64,000 nucleotides of DNA from DAOTXR01 sp034435375 (GTDB lineage: Bacteria; Chloroflexota; Anaerolineae; Aggregatilineales; UBA3940). The stretch is from contig DAOTXR010000005.1 of the NCBI GenBank assembly GCA_034435375.1, forward strand, positions 1 through 64,000, given 5' to 3'. The stretch's first letter is position 1. Every line of letters begins with the position of its first letter. Under the pieces are notes generated by a model. The model saw only the letters and a program-made list of their open reading frames with translations. It ran no database searches and was not told the origin of the DNA. Below are positions 57,051-64,000 of the stretch, one piece after another. A program made the translations under genes and the position numbers.

Positions 57051-57797
57051 TCAATAGTCGGTCTCCGACCCCACGTTCTGAAGCGTATCTCTCAGACGCA
57101 CCCAGCCATGCCGCAAAGCAAAGACCGCCGCCTGAGTCCGATCCTCCACGGCCAACTTGCGCAGAATCGACGTCATGTGGTTTTTGACCGTTTGATGGCT
57201 GATCTTGAGTGTCTGCGCAATCTCCTTGTTGCTCAAGCCCTGCGTGACGAACTGTAGAATCTCCATCTCGCGCGGAGAAAGTGGAGAGAAGGTCTCCCCC
57301 ATGTCAGCGTAGTACTGCCCGGCAATCGTCTCTACGCCCTGTTCCATCCACTGCTCGATACCTTCACGGTCGAAGATCTGGTGGTGCACCACATAGTGGC
57401 CTTCCACCACATGACGGATCACCTGAACCAACTGCTCTGGTTCGATCTCCTTGGCGCAATAAGCTGAGGCCCCGGCACGCATGGCGTGCAACATCTGCTC
57501 AGGGTCATCGTAAGCCGTCAACATAATGATCCGCACAGGCTGTCGCTCAGACATGAGCTGATGCGTGACCTGGATACCATTCATGTGCGGCAGGTTGATG
57601 TCCATGAGCACAACTCTGGGCTGTAGCTTGCGGATCATTGCCAAAGCTTGTGTGCCATCCCCACACTGCCCGACAACGCGAATATCCTCGTGAAGCCCCA
57701 GGTTGATCTCGACACCTTGGCGGAATATCTGGTGATCGTCGATGATCATGATTGAGATGGCTTCTTTGCTGGGTCGATCAGACACTTCCTGGCTCAT
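57051..57797 (-). CDS. NarL/FixJ-family response regulator (DegU-like)
   Basis: The 248-residue protein has a receiver domain with Asp20-Asp21, the phosphorylation site Asp66 in VVLMDINLPHMNG, Thr94 and Lys116, and a C-terminal LuxR-type helix-turn-helix (LSPREMEILQFVTQGLSNKEIAQTLKISHQTVKNHMTSIL). It forms a pair with the DegS-like kinase downstream. Like DegU-NarL proteins it would bind DNA as a dimer; the 11-base inverted repeat at 57842-57867 is a plausible autoregulatory site. Confidence 0.92.
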   Translation of the reverse strand: MSQEVSDRPSKEAISIMIIDDHQIFRQGVEINLGLHEDIRVVGQCGDGTQALAMIRKLQPRVVLMDINLPHMNGIQVTHQLMSERQPVRIIMLTAYDDPEQMLHAMRAGASAYCAKEIEPEQLVQVIRHVVEGHYVVHHQIFDREGIEQWMEQGVETIAGQYYADMGETFSPLSPREMEILQFVTQGLSNKEIAQTLKISHQTVKNHMTSILRKLAVEDRTQAAVFALRHGWVRLRDTLQNVGSETDY

Positions 57798-57841
57798 GGA
57801 TGCCTCGAAAGAGCGATCTGCGCCTACTGGCCACCTTTATC

Positions 57842-57867
57842 TGCTATGGTACTAGGGTACCATAGCA
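57842..57867. promoter_or_regulatory. inverted repeat upstream of the response-regulator gene
   Basis: TGCTATGGTAC (57842-57852) and GTACCATAGCA (57857-57867) form perfect arms with a 4-base centre, 45 bases before the regulator start. It has no T tract, so an operator is more likely than a terminator. Confidence 0.4.
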
Positions 57868-57965
57868 CCAAACTCTTCTTAGTCTATCACAGCCTACTAG
57901 AGGGGGCAAGCGCCCCAACCAGCGCATCATGAGTTTGTGATGCCGCCCTGAGTTCCCAGGGTCAC

Positions 57966-59525
57966 TCACCAGCCCGACTCCTGGCCAGCCACGCGGTAGA
58001 CCGTCATCGGCCCCAATTCTGAGTACCCTCTGTAACCTTCACGTTCCGAGGCCGACCATATGGCCTGATACCGTGGCAAACTGACCAGGCGAGCATAGGT
58101 CTCGTTCCACCCTGGAAAGACGATCAAGTAGTCCGCTCCGCTGGTAGCAAGGTAGGCATCCAGCCCCTCAGCGCTATGCATCACCGACAACACGTCGGGC
58201 GAGACCAGTCCAGCCAAGTCCACCAGCTTGCGCGGGGCAAAGTAGCCCAGGGCGCCGATGTCGTGGGCAGCGATCACCGCATCCGGAGCAGTATGATCGG
58301 CCACCCAATGTGCTGTAGCGACCATCTCCTCTTCAATAAATGCCACGTCACGTACATAGGCTGGAGCACCCAAGATACCCAGCGTAACGGGGAAAAGGAC
58401 GGCAGCCGCGATCAGCCAAGTGATGCTCAACATTCGCACCAGGACATGACGAGACCGGGGCCTAGCGATACTCACCATGCCGCGCACACTGTAGATGACG
58501 ACCACCCCCACTGTCGGTATGGCGTAGCGCCCATGTTGGTAAGTCACGGGCAGGCGAGCCGCATACAGCGCCCAGTGCAGCACGACCCATACCAGCGGCA
58601 GCAAGGCCGCACCGTCAACCGGGCGGGCACGCACTCTGCGCCAGAGATCGACAAGCAGGCCGGGGATCATCACGATCTGCGGACCGACAAAAGCCGCCGC
58701 CGACTGTTCGAGCAGCCGTTGCAGGTAGGGGACCTGCCACAGCACGGCGTACTCGGTCTGTTTGGCGTAGAACGTGTTGGGCCACACCGTCCCGCCGACA
58801 GCGTAGTTCAGGCCAAGAAAGGGGACGAGCAGCAGAGTCAGTCCCAGGCAGGCCAGGGCTGCCCACCGCAGCCGATCGAGCAGCCTGCCTCGGCAGGCCA
58901 GCCCGTACAATCCCACCGCGCCAGCCGCCAGGATGCCTTCGGGACGGCCCAGCAACAGGACACCGCCCCACACGCCGAGGATCAACCCGTCCAGCCAGCG
59001 ATGGCCCAACCGAGCCGGATCGTGGCGGCGAACCCACACCCAGAACCACATCAGCAGCGCCGCACACAGACCTGTCTCCATGCCGGAGGCTGATGCCCAC
59101 ACCAAATGCCACTCTAAAGCCACGGCCAAGCCAACAGCAAGGGACAGCGACTGGGAATCCTCGTCAAACAGACGCGCAGCCCCCAGCGCAGCAGCGATCA
59201 ACGTGGCCAACCCTAACCCATACGTCCATCCGCGCGGATCCACAGATAGCAGATGGGCAGGCACGATCAGGGGCGTCCACCAGATCGAGGTTGAGCCGCT
59301 GCTGGGCACACCCGGCACAAAGGCCCACTGCCCACTGTGGGCCAGATTGCGGGCGTAGGTCTGGTAAATCCAGGCATCGTCCAACGGGAACCCCAAGCGG
59401 CGATCGCTGAACCAAGCCGCCAGCAGGTAGGTGGCCTGCGCGACCACACACACTACCACAATCAGGCCATCTCGAAGGCGCGGTGTGAGCCTGAGGGGCG
59501 CTTTAAAGGGGTTGGGAACCATCAT
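57966..59525 (-). CDS. polytopic membrane glycosyltransferase-like protein (GT39/GT87 type)
   Basis: The 519-residue protein has about 10-12 membrane helices. An acidic motif LDDAWIYQTYARNLAHSGQWAF follows the first helix, placed outside the membrane, as in lipid-linked-sugar-dependent enzymes such as protein mannosyltransferases and ArnT-like proteins. The C-terminal extracytoplasmic part has conserved segments HDIGALGYFAPRKLVDLAGLVSPDV and ADYLIVFPGW. It may move a sugar from a polyprenyl carrier to a surface acceptor. No partner gene is visible. Confidence 0.75.
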   Translation of the reverse strand: MMVPNPFKAPLRLTPRLRDGLIVVVCVVAQATYLLAAWFSDRRLGFPLDDAWIYQTYARNLAHSGQWAFVPGVPSSGSTSIWWTPLIVPAHLLSVDPRGWTYGLGLATLIAAALGAARLFDEDSQSLSLAVGLAVALEWHLVWASASGMETGLCAALLMWFWVWVRRHDPARLGHRWLDGLILGVWGGVLLLGRPEGILAAGAVGLYGLACRGRLLDRLRWAALACLGLTLLLVPFLGLNYAVGGTVWPNTFYAKQTEYAVLWQVPYLQRLLEQSAAAFVGPQIVMIPGLLVDLWRRVRARPVDGAALLPLVWVVLHWALYAARLPVTYQHGRYAIPTVGVVVIYSVRGMVSIARPRSRHVLVRMLSITWLIAAAVLFPVTLGILGAPAYVRDVAFIEEEMVATAHWVADHTAPDAVIAAHDIGALGYFAPRKLVDLAGLVSPDVLSVMHSAEGLDAYLATSGADYLIVFPGWNETYARLVSLPRYQAIWSASEREGYRGYSELGPMTVYRVAGQESGW

Positions 59526-59594
59526 GCACCTTTGGCCGTTTTGAGTATAGAATAAAACGAGGGACGCACCCTGTGAGGAAAGGGTACACGATCC

Positions 59595-60470
59595 ATGAAA
59601 ACAACGCTATTCATTGGCTTGGCATTCACCCTGATAGCCGTGCTGGCGAGCGGCTGCGACGGACAGCCCTCGGTGGTTGACGAAGGATCGCCGCCCGGCC
59701 CCGATCAGCCGATCAGCTCCGACGAGACACCTGCTCCCGGCGGCAACGCTCCTGATCAACCCGCAGCCGACGAGTACACCCATGGCATGGCCGAGGTAAG
59801 TAGCCTGGAGGTCCTGACACTGGAGTCCTTCCCGGTGCAGATTCATGCTGTGGCACGGGGAAGCTTTCGTGATGGGTGCACCGAGATCGATCAGGTGATG
59901 CAGGAGCGCAGCGGCAACGCTTTCCACATCAAGATCGTCATCCGCCGCCCGGCACACCCGTCAGAAGCGCAATGTACCGAATCGCTGGTGCCGTTCGAAG
60001 AAACAGTTCCGCTGGAGGTGTATGGCTTAACAGCAGGGGATTACACGGTCGAGGTCAACGGCATGATAGCCACCTTCACGCTCTACTCAGACAACACGCT
60101 GCCAACCGACCAGGCGCCGATCCAACCGTCTTCACCTCCAGGGGCGGGAGAGCCGCAACAGCCAGGGTACCAGTACGGGTTGGCGGCAGTGGAGCGCGTC
60201 ACGGTCAGGGCTAACGGCACGGCCTCTGGCAAGCCAGAGGTGACAATCTACGGTTATCTACCGGACGGTTGCACGACTGTCGGCAGGGTCTCCGATCGGC
60301 TGGAAGGCAACACTGTACTGGTGACGGTGGAGACCCGTCGCCCCTCTGACATGCTCTGCATCCAGGTGATCAAAGAGTTTCAGGTGACGCACGTGCTGAC
60401 CTCTGTGCCAGGACGTGGCGATTACATTGTGGACGTGCATGGCGTCGGAGTACAGCTAAGCGTGCCGTAG
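59595..60470 (+). CDS. lipoprotein with two tandem homologous domains
   Basis: The 291-residue product has a lipobox ending at Cys21 (LASGC) and a Pro-rich linker. Two domains follow, at about residues 58-158 and 192-291, which share the pattern tyr-(T/Q)-(H/Y)-G-(M/L)-A, DGC-T near the middle, N-x-(F/V)-x-(I/V)-x-(I/V), R-R-P, and a final G-D-Y-x-V-(E/D)-V. Each domain has paired Cys (DGCT and a later Cys), fitting a disulfide in an extracellular beta-sandwich. Function is unknown. Start and promoter lie in the divergent region with the membrane gene at 57966. Confidence 0.65.
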   Translation: MKTTLFIGLAFTLIAVLASGCDGQPSVVDEGSPPGPDQPISSDETPAPGGNAPDQPAADEYTHGMAEVSSLEVLTLESFPVQIHAVARGSFRDGCTEIDQVMQERSGNAFHIKIVIRRPAHPSEAQCTESLVPFEETVPLEVYGLTAGDYTVEVNGMIATFTLYSDNTLPTDQAPIQPSSPPGAGEPQQPGYQYGLAAVERVTVRANGTASGKPEVTIYGYLPDGCTTVGRVSDRLEGNTVLVTVETRRPSDMLCIQVIKEFQVTHVLTSVPGRGDYIVDVHGVGVQLSVP

Positions 60471-60500
60471 GACACCCAACCACACACTCAGCCAGAGTCA

Positions 60501-60524
60501 AGGAGCGACCAGTTGGTCGCTCCT
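60501..60524. terminator. bidirectional hairpin between convergent genes
   Basis: Arms AGGAGCGACCA (60501-60511) and TGGTCGCTCCT (60514-60524), two-base loop, perfect 11-base stem, between the convergent genes ending at 60470 and 60555. T tracts are short on both strands. Confidence 0.6.
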
Positions 60525-60554
60525 GCCTCTGAAAGATTGAGAACGGACTAACTT

Positions 60555-61796
60555 CTACCGGTTGATCGACACACTGCCCGATCCTAGATCAGCGATCGTG
60601 ATGACAATCGTGTGAGCTGCGGCCTGGAAGCCAGATGTTTCCCACACGCCGGTGTCGCGATCGTTGTCACCGCCGTCGTCAACCAGATCAAACCCACCCC
60701 TGACATTCACCGAGCCAGATCCACCGCGCTCGACCACGACACGCACGGCGGCGTCGCCCGGCACATCAATCGTCAGGCTGCCGCTCCCCCCTTCGGCTTC
60801 CAGCCTGACATCGGCATCCGGACCGATCCTGACCGTGAACGAGCCTGAGGCCACATCTGACGATATGTCCACTGCCGCGCCACTGCCGATGTCGATCCCG
60901 AAGCTGCCCGAACCGCCGCTAACCTCCATTGCAACTTGGGTATCCTGCGGCACATCGACCTGGAACGAGCCGGAGCCTGCATCGATCACAGCTCGGTATC
61001 CGGCGCCAGTGGCGGGCAGACCGACTTGCGCACTGCCAGAGCCGCCTTCGATCTCCAGGGCAGTGATGTTCAGCTCCGCCAGGTCGAGCGAGGCGCTGCC
61101 TGAAGCGACATCGATATGGAGGTCCATCGGCACATCCGGGTTGAGGCCAATGCTCCACAGCGGATTCTGCCCAATGGTGCTGATCCAGCCCAGGCCGATC
61201 TGGCCGCTCTCTCGCTGCGCCAGATTAACCGTCTTGGCTCGCTCGCCACTCACATCAAAGCGAATCTCACCGGTATAGTCCAGCTCGGCGTCTATCAGGC
61301 TGGTCGATCTGTCCAGAGCATACACCTCGGCTTGCTCCCAGCCGAGGTCTAGGTTGACGGTGGCTGATTCAGCGCTACCGACAGGCTCCACGAAACTGCC
61401 GTGCTTCATCTCCATATCGCCGACAGGGACTGGGAGGCCAAAGAAGTTGGCGTCTCCAGCCAGCCCCATCGACGGGCCAACCAGAACCAGAGCCACGATC
61501 AGCGCCACTGCCGCTAGGCCGATCAACGCGCCCAGCACTGGCGAGTCGCGTCCAACCAGAATGTCCAGGCCAACGACGATGAAGATCAGCGGCCACAGCC
61601 GCACCAAGACAGACAGATTCTCGCTGCCGATGAGGCCCACGTTGGACATCAACCACAGAACACCAACACCGATCAGGACTATTGGCCAGAACAGCGAGCG
61701 ATACCCACGCCGCCGACCGGTAGGCCGGACTACGTCCCAACCAGGAGAAATGGTCTGGCTGCTTGGTCGTTCGTTTTCAGGAATATCTTCGTTCAT
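60555..61796 (-). CDS. membrane-anchored surface protein with GSGS-repeat beta-solenoid (LiaI/LiaF-like plus toast-rack/adhesin)
   Basis: From ATG 61796 the protein has 413 residues: an N-terminal cytoplasmic part, three to four short membrane helices (about residues 35-115, LIGVGVLWLMSNVGLI and LIGLAAVALIVALVLV) like LiaI/LiaF-TM and DUF5668 proteins, and an extracytoplasmic part of about 270 residues. That part has about seven repeats with a G-S-(G/A)-S core roughly every 20 residues, each followed by alternating hydrophobics (FQVDVP, FGIDIG, FTVRIG, LTIDVP), which fits a right-handed beta-solenoid ('toast-rack' DUF4097-like). It probably senses or binds the envelope. An earlier in-frame start gives a 24-residue extension without support. 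Confidence 0.65.
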   Translation of the reverse strand: MNEDIPENERPSSQTISPGWDVVRPTGRRRGYRSLFWPIVLIGVGVLWLMSNVGLIGSENLSVLVRLWPLIFIVVGLDILVGRDSPVLGALIGLAAVALIVALVLVGPSMGLAGDANFFGLPVPVGDMEMKHGSFVEPVGSAESATVNLDLGWEQAEVYALDRSTSLIDAELDYTGEIRFDVSGERAKTVNLAQRESGQIGLGWISTIGQNPLWSIGLNPDVPMDLHIDVASGSASLDLAELNITALEIEGGSGSAQVGLPATGAGYRAVIDAGSGSFQVDVPQDTQVAMEVSGGSGSFGIDIGSGAAVDISSDVASGSFTVRIGPDADVRLEAEGGSGSLTIDVPGDAAVRVVVERGGSGSVNVRGGFDLVDDGGDNDRDTGVWETSGFQAAAHTIVITIADLGSGSVSINR

Positions 61797-61880
61797 GAGA
61801 CCCCTTTTGAAGACAGACTTACCTCTACCATCGTAGCTCAACTCACTGCATAAATATACGAACACCCTGCCCGCAAGGTT

Positions 61881-63539
61881 TCAGGGGCGATCGCATCCGC
61901 ACTCACCGGTCGGCCCATCACCAGGCAGGATGCGGTAGAGATAGACCGGTGTGTCTGGGTCTCCATACCTCTTGATCAGCGCAAAGCGGCCAGACGAAGG
62001 CCCATGTTGGTAGAAATTCCACAACCCCTCTGGAACATTGTGATCAATGACGAGAAAAGTCGCGCCGTAGGCGTCAGCGGCACGTAGCAAGGTCTGCTCA
62101 TCGCCGTTGGGGATCGGCACTCCCCATCGCCCAGTGTGCGTGTAAAAGCCAGGGGGGTTGTTGCTGATCACAACAGCGTGGGCAGGCGCGGCTACTGCAT
62201 CCAGATCGCTCCCAATGGCATCATAGACAGTGCGATTCCAGTCCACCGTGGTCAGGTCCGACAGGCCGACCACCCGAGTCAGCACCACGAAGATGGTGAC
62301 GCCAATAGCCATGATCACGCCCGCCACGTTGAACACGCGCCATGCCAGGTCGGGCCGCCACGAGCGCCTGTGTTGAGACGCCCAGCGAATCGCGTCATCC
62401 AGGCCCATGATAGCTGCCGCCAACACAAATGGTTCCAGCGCCGCGCCAGAGTGCAGCCAGCCGCCGCGCAGGCCCGGCAGGGCAAATACAGCGGTCATAA
62501 CGCCAAACAAGGCCAGCCCATACAGCACGAAAGGAAGAAACAGGTCATCGCGCCAGCGCCGCCATAGCCCGATCACCGTAAACGGTGTGAGGAACACCAG
62601 ATTGTGCACTCCCACAAACGTGGACAGGTTGCCGATGAGAGCCTGCCAACGAGCGCGCAAGATAGGACCCGCACCAGCAGCAAAGAAGCGTTCTGGGGTG
62701 AGATTAGGGGGATAGTTGAACAAATCGTTATACTCGATCAGCCAGAGTGTACTCGGCCCACCCGGAGCCTGCGGGCTGCCAAAGGCCACCCAATTTCGCG
62801 CCAACCAGGGAGCCATGATCACCACATAACCGACCAGCCCCAGCGTCGCATGTACAAGCCGCCTGCGGAGAGGCGACCCGACATGTTTATCACCGATGCT
62901 GCGCACTGGCAGCACAGCCACCAACATCACCACGCCTACCAGCAGCACACCGTCGGCGCGGGCCAGGTGCCCTAGACCAGCACATGCGCCTGCCAACAGC
63001 CATGCCCACGCACGACCCGTCCGCCTCCCAAGCCCAACGAGAAACAGCGCCCCGGACCCAGCCAGAGCAAACGGCGTGAACGACTCCGGCAACGACCAAA
63101 ATACGACATAATAGCCACTGAACACCGCAATCAGGCCCGCGATCAGGGCGTGGCGTCGCTGCCCAACCTGCAACACGAACGAGTAGGTGATCAACGGCAG
63201 GGCAGCTGAGACAATCACGTAGATCGCCTGGGCGGCCCCAAAGGCCGGGGCTAAGCTGTGCTGCGAGCCGCGCCCGAACAGGGCGATTCCGAGGGCAGCC
63301 AGGAACGAGGGAAGCGGCTGCCAGTACGCAAAGGCTGGCACGGGCAGTGACGGCGGAGCGCCAACGTAGTTCCACAGGTAGGGATCGACCAGACCACGCC
63401 CTTCAGCCAATGCCCGCCCACCGTTGAAGTAATAGGCGGCATCGACGTAGCCTGGCACGCTGACCAGCAGCGCCACAGCGCCATTGGCCAGCAACGCCAG
63501 CCCTCCCAACACCAGCAGGTCGCGCGCGCGCTGCTTCAT
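61881..63539 (-). CDS. polytopic membrane protein, glycosyltransferase-like
   Basis: From ATG 63539 the protein has 552 residues with about 9-11 membrane helices. ArnT/PMT-like features are an acidic-aromatic segment after the first helix (DAAYYFNGGRALAEGRGLVDPY) and helix-rich middle parts; the C-terminal extracytoplasmic region has VVISNNPPGFYTHTGRWGVPIPNGDEQ. The start overlaps the stop of the next upstream gene by four bases (63536-63539, ATGA), so both are translated together. A sugar-transfer role at the membrane is likely but unproven. Confidence 0.7.
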   Translation of the reverse strand: MKQRARDLLVLGGLALLANGAVALLVSVPGYVDAAYYFNGGRALAEGRGLVDPYLWNYVGAPPSLPVPAFAYWQPLPSFLAALGIALFGRGSQHSLAPAFGAAQAIYVIVSAALPLITYSFVLQVGQRRHALIAGLIAVFSGYYVVFWSLPESFTPFALAGSGALFLVGLGRRTGRAWAWLLAGACAGLGHLARADGVLLVGVVMLVAVLPVRSIGDKHVGSPLRRRLVHATLGLVGYVVIMAPWLARNWVAFGSPQAPGGPSTLWLIEYNDLFNYPPNLTPERFFAAGAGPILRARWQALIGNLSTFVGVHNLVFLTPFTVIGLWRRWRDDLFLPFVLYGLALFGVMTAVFALPGLRGGWLHSGAALEPFVLAAAIMGLDDAIRWASQHRRSWRPDLAWRVFNVAGVIMAIGVTIFVVLTRVVGLSDLTTVDWNRTVYDAIGSDLDAVAAPAHAVVISNNPPGFYTHTGRWGVPIPNGDEQTLLRAADAYGATFLVIDHNVPEGLWNFYQHGPSSGRFALIKRYGDPDTPVYLYRILPGDGPTGECGCDRP

Positions 63540-64000
63540 GGGGCCGCCCCACGCAGTTGGTAGAGCGTATAGGAGGAAAGATCGTCCCACACAGGGGCAA
63601 GCACACTGCCTCGCAACGTGCCAAGGGCGACCCAATCGTCTTCTGTCATCGGGTCGTAAGGCTCCTGTTCGATCAAAAAGCGACCCCCAGCTTCGAAAAT
63701 AAGCACGTGGGTGTAGCCCTCGTCCCGCCACTGTGTTGCAATGTCGAATGGATCGCCATAAACCTGACGGTCATGCCACCACCGGTCGATCATCGAATCC
63801 GGCACACAGCGCGGCTCACAATAATAACTGCGAGGTTCCCACAGCATCAGCACGCGCACTCCAGCAGGAAGCGCGTTCACCTGCTGCATCGCCAGGTAGT
63901 GCGCTTGAAGCTCCTGCAAGAGAAAATCCTCCTCACTTTGCAGCCCAGCCACCACACGCAGCGGGGCCACACGCACGGTCACTAGCGCCGAGTCGAGCAC
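63536..64000 (-). CDS. membrane glycosyltransferase-like protein, partial (C-terminal part only)
   Basis: The visible 154 codons are the C-terminal part of a longer gene that begins beyond base 64000. This part has no membrane helix. It has HYLAMQQVNALPAGVRVLMLWEPRSYYC and WRDEGYTHVLIFEAGGRFL, which look like the extracytoplasmic end of GT39/ArnT-like proteins such as the one at 57966 (compare its final ADYLIVFPG segment). It is translationally coupled to the downstream membrane protein gene. Confidence 0.6.
   Translation of the reverse strand: MLDSALVTVRVAPLRVVAGLQSEEDFLLQELQAHYLAMQQVNALPAGVRVLMLWEPRSYYCEPRCVPDSMIDRWWHDRQVYGDPFDIATQWRDEGYTHVLIFEAGGRFLIEQEPYDPMTEDDWVALGTLRGSVLAPVWDDLSSYTLYQLRGAAP

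Overview
The window is about 60% GC bacterial chromosome. It starts inside the 3' third of a 16S rRNA gene and ends inside a membrane-protein gene. Gene style points to the phylum Chloroflexota, probably Anaerolineae or a related class (inference; no database was available). Supporting signs are many lipoproteins with Pro/Thr-rich TPTP or VTATP linkers, a compact Tad pilus cluster without a visible outer-membrane secretin, paired DegS/DegU-like regulators, glutaconate-type CoA-transferases and isolated GT2/GT39-like membrane genes. I see no insertion sequence, prophage, integrase or CRISPR array; the region reads as ordinary core plus lineage-specific chromosome.

Region 1 (1-4173, + strand): rRNA operon 16S - tRNA-Ile(GAU) - 23S - 5S. 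Region 2 (4296-7577, - strand): a CoA-transferase pair behind a membrane-anchored short-chain dehydrogenase, then tmRNA (ssrA) with its own promoter and terminator. Region 3 (7910-10462, +): an ECF sigma factor, a small membrane protein that may be its partner, and a FabH-like condensing enzyme. Region 4 (10494-20163, -): zinc-ribbon protein, class III aminotransferase, a nucleotidyltransferase next to a possible PD-(D/E)xK protein, thiolase, site-2 protease with CBS domains, a second CoA-transferase pair and a glutamate-semialdehyde dehydrogenase. The thiolase, two CoA-transferases, SDR and aldehyde dehydrogenase suggest acyl-CoA and amino-acid catabolism.

Region 5 (20411-36214) is a mixed accessory stretch: flavin reductase, several lipoproteins, a secreted clan-A glycoside hydrolase, an isochorismatase-family hydrolase, three tandem DegV proteins, a YbaK-type deacylase, a fosmidomycin-resistance-like MFS pump, two family 2 glycosyltransferases, two orphan PhnD-like binding lipoproteins and an Ig-like cell-surface protein. 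Region 6 (36613-48636, +) is largely housekeeping: folC, lon, an Ig-like surface protein, pth, mfd, a PD40 beta-propeller lipoprotein and an HNH endonuclease.

Region 7 (48736-57797, -) runs from a DegU-like regulator and soluble DegS-like kinase through a 48-residue Flp pilin, a TadZ/CpaE protein with an apparently intact receiver domain, CpaF/TadA, TadB, TadC, then ComF and long-form HPF. Region 8 (57966-64000) holds membrane glycosyltransferase-like proteins, a lipoprotein with two tandem domains and a GSGS-repeat surface protein.

Nothing here is clearly a new defence or mobile system. The least explained items are the nucleotidyltransferase/nuclease-like pair (12498-14020), the permease-less PhnD-like pair (one apparently starting at ATC), and the receiver-bearing TadZ beside a DegS/DegU-like pair.
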